NCBI GenBank assembly: GCA_039186435.1
Contig: JBCDAA010000363.1
Span: 1 to 9,126, forward strand
Source: JALVDI01 sp039186435
GTDB taxonomy: Bacteria; Myxococcota_A; Polyangia; Polyangiales; Houyiibacteriaceae
Direction of reading: 5' to 3'
DNA: 9,126 nt
Shown here: in pieces, positions 1 through 6,112 of the stretch
Layout of the letters: the number at the start of each line of letters is the position of its first letter
Numbering within the stretch: the stretch's first letter is position 1
The notes under the pieces: model-generated
What the model saw: only the letters and a program-made list of their open reading frames with translations
What the model was told of the DNA's origin: nothing
Database searches by the model: none
Made by a program: the position numbers and the translations under genes

Positions 1-1
1 C

Positions 2-691
2 AGCGACTGCAGCTTCACCGTCTTTCGCGAAAACACCGAGGGCATCTACGTCGGGGTGGGCGGCCACTTCAAAAAGGGCACGCCGGACGAGATCGCAATT
101 CAGGAAGACATCAACAGCCGCAAGGGCGTCGAGCGCATCATTCGGGCTGCCTTCGAGCACGCCAAGACCGTCGGCGCGAAGACCGTGCACATGGCCGACA
201 AACACAACGCCATGAAGCACGCCCACGAACTTTGGATTCGCTGCTTTCGCGAGGTCGCCGATGAATACCCTGGCATCGAAGCCAAGCACGTCTTCGTCGA
301 CGCGATGTGCCTTTTCATGGTGCAGGACCCGTCGCAGTTTGAGGTCGTAGTGAGCTGCAACCTCTTCGGGGACATCATCACCGATCTCGGCGCCGCGCTT
401 CAGGGCGGGATGGGCATGGCCGCCAGCGGCAACGTAAGCCCGGGCAAGGTCAGCATGTTTGAGCCGGTCCACGGGAGTGCGCCGCCCCTCACCGGCAAAG
501 ACGTCGCAAACCCGCTCGCCACGGTGCTCACCGTCGGCATGATGCTCACGCACCTCGGCTTCGAAGGCGAGGAAGCGCGGCTCACCGATCTTGTCCGACA
601 GGCAATCGATTCCGGGAACTGCACGAAGGAAGTCGGCGGAACCCTCGGCACCCGGGCCACCGGCGACTGGATCGTTTCGCAGCTCTCGTAG
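2..691 (+). CDS. Isocitrate/isopropylmalate dehydrogenase family protein (5'-truncated)
   Basis: The reading frame is open from the left edge and ends in TAG, giving 229 visible residues. The family is usually about 350 residues, so roughly the first third lies outside the window. These are cytoplasmic NAD(P)-dependent enzymes that oxidise and decarboxylate 2-hydroxy acids. Visible hallmarks, numbered from the first visible residue, are the substrate-loop motif RENTEG (9-14), the catalytic Lys in ADKHNAM (K67), the metal-binding Asp region (D100, D124 and D128, in VDAM and FGDIITD) and the cofactor-binding FEPVHGSAP and NPLAT blocks (about 153-174). Classical LeuB has RELTGGIYFG where this protein has RENTEGIYVG, so it resembles the NAD-isocitrate, tartrate or homoisocitrate branch more than classical LeuB. 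The N-terminal substrate-recognition helix is missing, so the substrate cannot be assigned. No terminator is visible downstream. Confidence 0.92.
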   Translation, partial: SDCSFTVFRENTEGIYVGVGGHFKKGTPDEIAIQEDINSRKGVERIIRAAFEHAKTVGAKTVHMADKHNAMKHAHELWIRCFREVADEYPGIEAKHVFVDAMCLFMVQDPSQFEVVVSCNLFGDIITDLGAALQGGMGMAASGNVSPGKVSMFEPVHGSAPPLTGKDVANPLATVLTVGMMLTHLGFEGEEARLTDLVRQAIDSGNCTKEVGGTLGTRATGDWIVSQLS

Positions 692-774
692 CGCGTCAGC
701 GCGGCGCAGCGGCCCAGGTCGGCACTCAATTCTCCTGGATAATTCCGCGGCACGCAGGTTGCTGTAGGCCTCGC
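692..774. other. Intergenic region, no clear terminator
   Basis: This 83-bp gap separates the dehydrogenase from the lipoprotein gene. It holds a weak CCAGG/CCTGG inverted repeat (about 714-737) with a long loop and no T-tract, so it is not a convincing terminator. GATAAT at 738-743 resembles a -10 box and would give a short leader, but no -35 is visible upstream. A second candidate, TAGGCC, lies closer to the start codon. Confidence 0.4.
765..770 (+). promoter_or_regulatory. Candidate -10 hexamer TAGGCC, near-leaderless
   Basis: TAGGCC ends 4 nt before the ATG at 775. No Shine-Dalgarno sequence lies between it and the start, and no -35 is evident. It is supported mainly by the same arrangement at other genes here, especially TAGGCT before the aldehyde dehydrogenase gene, where both sites sit in a GCTGT...TAGGC context. 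Confidence 0.3.
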
Positions 775-1377
775 ATGCGTTCCCTCGGCGTCCTCAGTGC
801 GTGCGCGTTGCTGCTCAGCGGCTGCTTTCTCGATCATGGCCGGAGTGAACCGCCTCCCGAACCCGAGATTCCCGAGCGACCCGAACCCGAGCCGGAACCC
901 GAAGCGGACGTGCTTGTTTCTCTCTCCTCGGTGATGCTCGGCGACGACTGCGCGGAAACGGGCGCGGACATGGGCATCGCGGACTGCGACGGCGACGGAT
1001 GCTTCGTTCCCTGCCAGCAGTCCGGCATGCAGCTGCTCTTTGAGGTGCGTCGCCTTCCCGAGATCCTCCCGGTGGAGATCGTGGAGGTCATGGTTCTCGA
1101 CGCAGCGAGCGGCGAAGCGATCGAGGCGTTGACGCCGCGCAATCCTCGCCACTGGAACGACGAGGGCTATGTCGATTGGGATCAGCGCCTGATCGCGGTC
1201 GGCGAAGAACGCGCGAGCTGGGATCTTTCGGCGCCGGACTGGAACGCGATCGGGGGCGGGGAACCGTGGCGAACCTACGGCATGCCCTTCCAGGTGCAGA
1301 TCACGCTGCTGGTGGGTACGGAAGAAGTCGTGCTCGTCTCCGACGAAGTCTATCGCCCGGCCGACATCGACACCTGA
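775..1377 (+). CDS. Small Cys-cluster lipoprotein, function unknown
   Basis: The 200-residue product starts with a short lipoprotein signal peptide ending in the lipobox LSGC (residues 14-17), so C17 is the predicted lipidated cysteine. Residue +2 is Phe rather than Asp, so retention in the inner membrane is not indicated and an outer-membrane location is likely. A low-complexity Pro/Glu tether (about 25-43) follows. The globular part begins with a cysteine cluster, C59, C71, C76 and C80, the last three in DCDGDGCFVPC, which could form disulfides or bind metal. The rest is strand-rich and ends in a hydrophobic segment (about 171-189) that reads as beta-strands rather than a membrane helix. 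I recognise no named domain. ATG 775 is chosen because it opens directly on a proper signal peptide. The gene converges with the hydrolase gene, with only 15 bp between the stops. Confidence 0.8.
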   Translation: MRSLGVLSACALLLSGCFLDHGRSEPPPEPEIPERPEPEPEPEADVLVSLSSVMLGDDCAETGADMGIADCDGDGCFVPCQQSGMQLLFEVRRLPEILPVEIVEVMVLDAASGEAIEALTPRNPRHWNDEGYVDWDQRLIAVGEERASWDLSAPDWNAIGGGEPWRTYGMPFQVQITLLVGTEEVVLVSDEVYRPADIDT

Positions 1378-1380
1378 TCC

Positions 1381-1393
1381 GAACGCAGCGTTC
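1381..1393. repeat. Short palindrome between convergent genes
   Basis: GAACGC-A-GCGTTC is a perfect 6-bp inverted repeat around a single A. It fills nearly the whole gap between the lipoprotein stop and the hydrolase stop. RNA could form only a 4-bp stem with a 5-nt loop, and there is no T-tract on either side, so it is a poor intrinsic terminator. A similar palindrome occurs at 2226-2239. Confidence 0.4.
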
Positions 1394-2040
1394 TAAACGA
1401 CGGCGCCAATGCCCTTGAGACGCGCCGACGCACGCTCCGAGACGTCGGGCGGTCGCCACGCGATTTGACGCGGGTCCAAGTCGGTCAACGTCGCGAGCAG
1501 CACCGTGGCCGCCAGATGACTTCCGAGCGGCGATGCGTGATGTCGGTCGCTGTCGTAGAGATCGAGGTCCGTGGTCGTGATCGCGCGCGCCCACGCGTCC
1601 CCGACGGGCGCGACCTCAGCGCTCAGCGTTCGCCCGAGCGCGATGTAGGCGTTCCGCACCACCGAAAGCCAAGCCGCCGGTGAGCGCTTCGACCATCCAT
1701 GCTTGTACGCGCCGTTGTCCGCCGCCCACGCCCAGGTCTGATAGAGCACGACCCGCGAGCGCGCCGCGAGGGCCGCCTTACCGAGGATCGCGCCGTACTT
1801 TCGAAAGCGTCGCGCTTTGAGGAGAGGGTCGGTGCTCCGCCCCTGCAGGACGACCGTGTCGAAGCGCCGAGCGATCGCGTCCAGACCACCGAGGCGACCC
1901 GCGTGAAGGGACCAGTCCGCGCCGCCTTCCACGACCTGTTCAACGGCGAGCGCGACTCCGCCTTCGTGGGCCATCGCCGCAACCTGACCCGGCACGTCGT
2001 TGTAGAAGGTGTAGCTATTTCCGAGAAAGAGGACCCGCAC
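1393..2040 (-). CDS. SGNH/GDSL-type hydrolase
   Basis: The 215-residue product has the SGNH-hydrolase layout. Block I is FLGNSYTFYND with the predicted nucleophile S9. A Gly-rich block II follows (VEGGADW, about 38-43), then block III VVLQGRS (63-69). Block V is YDSDRHHASPLGSHLAA, with D165 and H168 as the likely catalytic acid and base. Relatives are esterases or lipases, and some act on acetylated sugars; the substrate here is unknown. Block III has Gly67 after the Gln, where I would expect an acidic residue (LQEQS) in relatives of this type. Start choice: the gene begins with GTG at 2040, because an in-frame TAG lies four codons upstream. The protein therefore starts directly on its first core strand with no signal peptide, which implies a cytoplasmic enzyme. 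It is divergent from the RND transporter gene. Confidence 0.82.
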   Translation of the reverse strand: MRVLFLGNSYTFYNDVPGQVAAMAHEGGVALAVEQVVEGGADWSLHAGRLGGLDAIARRFDTVVLQGRSTDPLLKARRFRKYGAILGKAALAARSRVVLYQTWAWAADNGAYKHGWSKRSPAAWLSVVRNAYIALGRTLSAEVAPVGDAWARAITTTDLDLYDSDRHHASPLGSHLAATVLLATLTDLDPRQIAWRPPDVSERASARLKGIGAVV

Positions 2041-2046
2041 GCTTCT

Positions 2047-2076
2047 GCTCTAGAGCGTGATCCAGGACCATCGCAA
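2047..2076 (-). promoter_or_regulatory. Candidate promoter of the SGNH hydrolase gene
   Basis: Read on the minus strand, TTGCGA (2071-2076) lies 18 nt upstream of TAGAGC (2047-2052). The latter ends 6 nt before the GTG start at 2040. That spacing would place the transcription start on the start codon itself. No Shine-Dalgarno sequence is present between the two. Confidence 0.35.
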
Positions 2077-2225
2077 GGAGATGGCATTCGAGGGCTGGGG
2101 CGGAAATCCGAGGTTTTCGACGAGGAGCAACGCCGCCATCGCGCGGCAGGACAAGCCAGCTATTCCCGAAGGGATGCCAGGAAATCTGCGGGGATGGGCC
2201 TCTCCGGTAGCATCGCGAAGGTAGC

Positions 2226-2239
2226 CGAACGCGCGTTCG
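2226..2239. promoter_or_regulatory. 14-bp perfect palindrome, possible operator
   Basis: CGAACGCGCGTTCG is a perfect 14-bp palindrome. It ends 4 nt before the candidate -10 TACATC of the RND transporter gene, so a protein bound there would cover the -35/-10 spacer. The position suits a repressor site, but no regulator gene is adjacent in this window. Self-complementary GC-rich words also arise by chance in DNA of this composition. Confidence 0.35.
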
Positions 2240-2243
2240 CGCC

Positions 2244-2249
2244 TACATC
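2244..2249 (+). promoter_or_regulatory. Candidate -10 hexamer TACATC, leaderless spacing
   Basis: TACATC ends exactly 6 nt before the ATG at 2256, so initiation would fall on the A of the start codon. No Shine-Dalgarno sequence precedes the gene. No good -35 is visible at 17-18 nt, where the sequence reads GTAGCC. Confidence 0.35.
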
Positions 2250-2255
2250 CCCGTT

Positions 2256-4382
2256 ATGGACCGCCTTGGCCAATGGCTCTTTTCGCACCAGCGCACGCTC
2301 GCTGGGGCGACGCTCGCCCTGGCGCTCCTCTCCGCGATCGGGCTCCTTCGGCTCTCGACCGATCTCGACCCGGCGGGTTTGGTCCCGGTGGAGCTCCCTC
2401 GAACGCTCGTCGCGGTCGTTGAGGTTGAGGAGTTTACGCCAGACGGCCTTCGGGACGTGGCGCATGTGAGCGAAGTCTGGGCGCGCGACGCGTCGGTCGA
2501 ACGCGTCGAGTCGCTCACCCACAGCGCACTTCCGCACATCGCCGACCTCGACGACGAAAGCGACACGCTCGAGGCGATGATCGCGTTGATCGAGGCCTCG
2601 CCAGCTCACTTCGAAGGCGGTCTCTCCGGAGTCGCCGAACGCACCGGGGGTCCCCTCGTCGTCTCGCCGATGGGCGTGCGAGCTGGGCGCATTGCCGATG
2701 AACTTCGCGGCACTCTGGTCGGTCGCTCCGGACGCTCCGCGCTGGTGATCGCGGAGCTCGCACCCGACGCAGATCCCCAAGCGCTGACATCGCTCGTCAG
2801 CGACCTCGAGGCCGTCACGGTGACGGGCCTTCCGCTCCTGGAGGACGACCTCGAGCGCGAGCTGACGCGCGATCCCATCCTCCTCATCATCCTTGCGGCG
2901 CTTGGAAACGTCCTGGTGCTCTTTCTCGGCTTTCGACGTCAGGCCGGCGTTGCCCTTCCGCTCGCCGCCGCGGGTCTCACCATCGCCTTCGTCATCGGCG
3001 CGATGGGCTGGCTCGGCATTCCGCTCACGCTCCTCGACGTGATCATCCCGCCGCTTCTGCTGACGCTCGGGGTGAGCGACGCGGTGCATCTGATCGGTCG
3101 CGACGCGGAAGAACGTCATCGCGGCACGCCGGAAGACGCGGCGCGGGCCAGCTTTCGCGTCATGGCACGAGCCTGCCTCGCGACGTCGGTCACCACCGCC
3201 ATCGGCTTTGGCTCTCTGCTCGTCGCCGACAGCCCCGCCGTGCGTCGCCTCGCCATGCTCAGCATCCTCGGCGTCGTCGTCGCGTACGCCGTCACCGTTC
3301 TCGTCGTTCCGACGCTCCTGCCGCGCTTTCGCGGAACGCCCCATCAACCCGGGCCGTGGACCTCGTGGATCGCCGAGATCGGCGTGCGTCATCGCCGAGG
3401 GATCCTTCTCCTCGCGGGCGTCGTCGCCGTCCTCTCCACGGCGGCCGCGTCCACCATCGACGTTGGCACCCGGCTCCTCGAGCCCTTCGACGAGGCCCAT
3501 CCACGGGTCGCGACGAGCCATTTCGTCGCCCGCGAGCACATGGGAATTCGTCAGCTAGAGGTCACAACCCAGAGCGAAGAAGCCGCGTCGAGCCTCACCG
3601 CGTGGCTTCGCGAGCAGCCGGAAGTTCTCGGGGTGCGCGGCGCGGTTCCGCTGCTCGACGCGGTGTGGCGAAAGGTCGCGAGCGGACCGCGACCGGAGGG
3701 AGTTCTCCCGGAGCTTCGCGGGCTCGCGGAAGCCGCAGGCGCAAATGTCGGCCCGGGCCAAACGCTTCTCGTGGGCCTCGGCGATCTCCCCGACCGCGAC
3801 ATCGTGGCGCTCGCCGAACGCATTCGCGCCCAGGACGCAGAGGTCGGCGGCGAAGCGTGGGTCACCTCCACGGAGCTTCAGTCGCTCACCTGGCAGCTCG
3901 TCGGCGGCTTCGGCATCGCGCTCCTCGTCATCGTCGGTGTGCTCGGCGTGCTCCTTCGCAGCATGCGCCTTGGGCTCTTGAGCCTTCCCCCGAATCTTCT
4001 CCCGCTGATGGTTGTCGCCGGATGGATGGGCCTTCGCGACATCCCGCTCACCGCGTCGACGGCGATGGTCTTCGCGATCACCCTTGGCCTCGTCGTCGAT
4101 GGAACCATCCATCTGATGATGCGCTACCGCGAGGAACGACAGCACAAGGCGCGTCAGGAGAGCGTCCGCGCGACCATGCGCCACAGCGGCCGGGCCGTAC
4201 TGCTCGGCGGCGCGACGCTTCTCGCGGGCTTTGCACCGATTCTGGCGAGTCGTTTCGAGCCGCTGGCGCTCTTCGCGGAGCTCAGCGTGGTCGCGATCGT
4301 GGCAGCCATCCTCGCGGAGCTTTTCCTGACGCCTGCGCTCCTTGCACGCCCCGGTCGTAACAGCCGTCTTCCACGCCTTTGA
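2256..4382 (+). CDS. RND/MMPL-type membrane transporter (HAE3-like)
   Basis: The 708-residue inner-membrane protein shows the duplicated RND topology. TM1 (about 13-33) is followed by a periplasmic domain (34-206) and TM2-6 (207-226, 231-253, 256-280, 305-324, 332-355). TM7 (380-400) is followed by a second periplasmic domain (401-547) and TM8-12 (548-567, 572-592, 597-621, 645-664, 671-696). The TM4 and TM10 signatures are TLGVSDAVHL and LGLVVDGTIHL, with D275 and D615 as probable proton-relay acids. At about 700 residues with small loops, it fits the HAE3/hopanoid-exporter-like or MMPL group rather than the drug-efflux HAE1 pumps of about 1,030 residues. No adaptor or outer-membrane channel gene is adjacent, which is usual for this group. 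Likely cargo is a lipid or hydrophobic molecule, by family inference only. The ATG at 2256 gives the usual short cytoplasmic start before TM1. Confidence 0.92.
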   Translation: MDRLGQWLFSHQRTLAGATLALALLSAIGLLRLSTDLDPAGLVPVELPRTLVAVVEVEEFTPDGLRDVAHVSEVWARDASVERVESLTHSALPHIADLDDESDTLEAMIALIEASPAHFEGGLSGVAERTGGPLVVSPMGVRAGRIADELRGTLVGRSGRSALVIAELAPDADPQALTSLVSDLEAVTVTGLPLLEDDLERELTRDPILLIILAALGNVLVLFLGFRRQAGVALPLAAAGLTIAFVIGAMGWLGIPLTLLDVIIPPLLLTLGVSDAVHLIGRDAEERHRGTPEDAARASFRVMARACLATSVTTAIGFGSLLVADSPAVRRLAMLSILGVVVAYAVTVLVVPTLLPRFRGTPHQPGPWTSWIAEIGVRHRRGILLLAGVVAVLSTAAASTIDVGTRLLEPFDEAHPRVATSHFVAREHMGIRQLEVTTQSEEAASSLTAWLREQPEVLGVRGAVPLLDAVWRKVASGPRPEGVLPELRGLAEAAGANVGPGQTLLVGLGDLPDRDIVALAERIRAQDAEVGGEAWVTSTELQSLTWQLVGGFGIALLVIVGVLGVLLRSMRLGLLSLPPNLLPLMVVAGWMGLRDIPLTASTAMVFAITLGLVVDGTIHLMMRYREERQHKARQESVRATMRHSGRAVLLGGATLLAGFAPILASRFEPLALFAELSVVAIVAAILAELFLTPALLARPGRNSRLPRL

Positions 4383-4428
4383 TAGGGTTCGCGTTGTGTT
4401 GTGAGCCGAGTGCTCGCGACGTTGCACC

Positions 4429-4434
4429 TATCTC
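4429..4434 (+). promoter_or_regulatory. Weak candidate -10 hexamer TATCTC
   Basis: TATCTC ends 3 nt before the ATG at 4438, in the 55-bp gap after the transporter gene. No Shine-Dalgarno sequence and no -35 are seen. The gap is short enough for readthrough from the transporter gene, so a separate promoter is not certain. Confidence 0.22.
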
Positions 4435-4437
4435 GCA

Positions 4438-6075
4438 ATGCGTTTCCTATCCCGGCTTCTTCCGGCGCTTGTGCTGGTTCTTGCGTGCTCCAAGTCGCGA
4501 TCTCGCACGGACGCCGGAGCGACGCCCGACGGAGCGTTCGACGCGACCGTGGACGCCGGCGTCGACGCAGTGCTCCCGATGGGCTGCGCAGCCCCTGCCT
4601 GCGAGCCTCGCCGCTTCGACACGCAGGTTCGCCCTCGCCTCGTTCCCCCCGACGTCTTGGCAAACATCGTAACGGCACAGTTCGATACCTCGTGGGAGGT
4701 CGCGGGAGAGCGAGGCCGCGTAGGCCCCTTCGCGTTTCCGGATCCCTCGCCGGTCTACTTCGACCGTCTGCTCCAGTCGGCGTTGCCGGCCGCAGCCGCA
4801 CGCGCGAACACCATCGAAGCCGCCTGCGAGGCCGACCCCGATTGCGTCGTCGCCATGGTCTTCAGCGATCTCGCAACCCTCACCCGAAGTGAACGCACCG
4901 TCGACGCAGACTCCATTCGGGCGGCATTCGCGCGCGGCACAACACCTCGCGCTCTCCTTCTCCAAGGACTGCTCGCTCCGCAGTTCTTCACCGTCCGCCT
5001 CACGCAGACAGGCCTCGCCGAACGGATGACCTTCGCGCTTTGGCGCGAGGCGCCGGACCCGTCCGTGGAGGCGCTCATCGCTGACCCTGAAGCGCTCGTC
5101 GACCGCGTCTTGAGCGATCCGCGCGCAGCCCAAGGCATCGAGCGCTTTCACCGCGAGTGGCTTCGCACCGATCGCGCGAGCTCTCCCCTCGCCGATCTCA
5201 TGCAGCGCGAAACCGAACTCTACGTGCAGAACGTGTTTCTTGAGGACGGAACGTATCGCGACCTCGTCGGCGCCCCCTACACGTTTGTGAACGACGAGCT
5301 CGCAGCGTTCTACGGCCTTGAGGCGCGAACGAGCGAGTTCGAGCAAGTCGCTCTCGACCCCGCGCGCGCAAGCCTCTTTGCCCACGGGAGCCTCACCGCC
5401 GGCCGCTCGATTCCGCTACGCGCCGCCTTCCTCGGCAACAACGTTCTCTGCCAGGAGCTTCCTCCGCCGCCGGCGGACATCGATCCGGATCCGGAGCCTG
5501 CCCCGGGAGACACGCGCCGTGAACGCTACGAGGCGATCGTTTCCCATCCAGACTGCGCTGGCTGCCACGCTCTCTTCGACTCCTTCGGGTTCGCGTTCGA
5601 ATCGATCGGTCCGGAAGGGCGCACCGTCGCCGAAGACATGGGACGCCCGATCGACGACACCTTCGCGATGACCTCCTGCGTCGGAACCGACGAGGGGATC
5701 TCCGGCGCGGGAATCGAAACGATGACGAGCTGGCTTGCCGAGAGCGAAAGCGCCCACGATTGCTACCTCCGGCAGTGGGTGCGATTCATGTTCGCGGCGG
5801 AACCGATCCCTTGCCTGGTCTCCGAGATCGACTTCAGTCCAGCGCAAAGCAGCCTTCGGCAGATGTTCGTGAACCTCGCCTCACACCCCCGCGTTCAATC
5901 GGCCGCCTTGCCGCCTTTCGGGGAACGAGTTCTCGAGCTGCGCGCTGTAGGCCCGGAGGAGGAGCTGAGCATCGCGCTTCGCAACACGATCGAGAGCCTC
6001 GAAAGCGACGACCCAACGGAGTTTGAGCAGCGGATTCTCGAATCGTTCTACGAGCTCGAGGCCCGCGTACGCTGA
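4438..6075 (+). CDS. DUF1592/DUF1588 domain lipoprotein with one CxxCH motif
   Basis: The 545-residue product opens with a lipoprotein signal ending in VLAC (lipid on C17). An Asp/Ala-rich linker with repeated DAG/DAT steps (about 25-45) follows. The DUF1592-like part holds LAERMTFALWREAPDP (193-208), a 'dpRa' step (227-230) and FHREWL (237-242). The DUF1588-like part holds RSIPLRAAFLGNNVLC (323-338), a PPPP run (342-345), then HPDCAGCHALFDSFGFAFE (370-388). CAGCH (373-377) matches the c-type heme attachment motif, though whether heme is bound in this family is not established. A DUF1585-like tail follows (about 440-490). Family relatives often also carry DUF1587 and extra cytochrome-like domains, and are often next to a DUF1552 gene; neither is here. 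Function is unknown; the predicted location is the outer membrane, facing the periplasm or exported. The ATG at 4438 gives an intact signal peptide. Confidence 0.87.
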   Translation: MRFLSRLLPALVLVLACSKSRSRTDAGATPDGAFDATVDAGVDAVLPMGCAAPACEPRRFDTQVRPRLVPPDVLANIVTAQFDTSWEVAGERGRVGPFAFPDPSPVYFDRLLQSALPAAAARANTIEAACEADPDCVVAMVFSDLATLTRSERTVDADSIRAAFARGTTPRALLLQGLLAPQFFTVRLTQTGLAERMTFALWREAPDPSVEALIADPEALVDRVLSDPRAAQGIERFHREWLRTDRASSPLADLMQRETELYVQNVFLEDGTYRDLVGAPYTFVNDELAAFYGLEARTSEFEQVALDPARASLFAHGSLTAGRSIPLRAAFLGNNVLCQELPPPPADIDPDPEPAPGDTRRERYEAIVSHPDCAGCHALFDSFGFAFESIGPEGRTVAEDMGRPIDDTFAMTSCVGTDEGISGAGIETMTSWLAESESAHDCYLRQWVRFMFAAEPIPCLVSEIDFSPAQSSLRQMFVNLASHPRVQSAALPPFGERVLELRAVGPEEELSIALRNTIESLESDDPTEFEQRILESFYELEARVR

Positions 6076-6077
6076 GC

Positions 6078-6106
6078 TTGCACACGATATTGATAATCGT
6101 TATCAG
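6078..6106 (+). promoter_or_regulatory. Candidate promoter of the ZIP gene
   Basis: TTGCAC (6078-6083) is a plausible -35. A -10 could be TTATCA (6100-6105, 16-nt spacer) or TATCAG (6101-6106, 17-nt spacer), ending 6-7 nt before the GTG at 6113. Either choice predicts a leaderless or nearly leaderless mRNA and places the -10 inside the right half of the Fur box. Confidence 0.4.
6086..6104 (+). promoter_or_regulatory. Fur box (iron-responsive operator)
   Basis: GATATTGATAATCGTTATC matches the classical 19-bp Fur consensus GATAATGATAATCATTATC at 17 positions; the mismatches are positions 5 and 14. In the 7-1-7 form, TGATAATCGTTATCA (6091-6105) differs from TGATAATNATTATCA at one base. The dyad extends to 6088-6108 with 8 of 9 arm positions paired. 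It is a marked AT-rich patch in GC-rich DNA, between the upstream stop codon and the ZIP start. A bound repressor would cover the candidate -10. Related Fur-family regulators such as Zur or Mur are possible, but the sequence fits Fur best. Confidence 0.8.
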
Positions 6107-6112
6107 TAATAC

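Larger units (their letters stand above)
2041..2255. other. Divergent intergenic region
   Basis: These 215 bp between the divergent hydrolase and transporter genes contain the candidate promoters of both, a 5-bp inverted repeat CCATC/GATGG with a 7-nt loop (2068-2084), and the 14-bp palindrome listed separately. A 47-codon open frame (2081-2224, +) has no convincing translation signal. I see no RNA gene or known riboswitch. Confidence 0.45.

Noticed and set aside
714..737. CCAGG/CCTGG inverted repeat as a terminator of the dehydrogenase gene
   Set aside because: The loop is about 15 nt, the stem is short and there is no T-run.
2081..2224. 47-codon plus-strand open frame in the divergent intergenic region, preceded by AAGGAG
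   Set aside because: The AAGGAG abuts the ATG with no spacer, the peptide has no recognisable feature, and the frame would overlap the hydrolase promoter. It could be revisited if it is conserved.
1699..2469. Plus-strand open frame (256 codons) across the SGNH hydrolase gene and into the transporter gene
   Set aside because: It overlaps two supported genes in other frames, is Arg/Ser-rich, and has no credible start signal.
2160..3539. Minus-strand open frame (459 codons) opposite the RND transporter gene
   Set aside because: The highly charged, low-complexity translation mirrors the transporter codons. It has no domain, and it would run through the transporter promoter region.
4447..5385. 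Minus-strand open frame (312 codons) opposite the DUF1592/DUF1588 gene
   Set aside because: It lies wholly inside a well-supported coding region, and its translation shows no signal or domain features.
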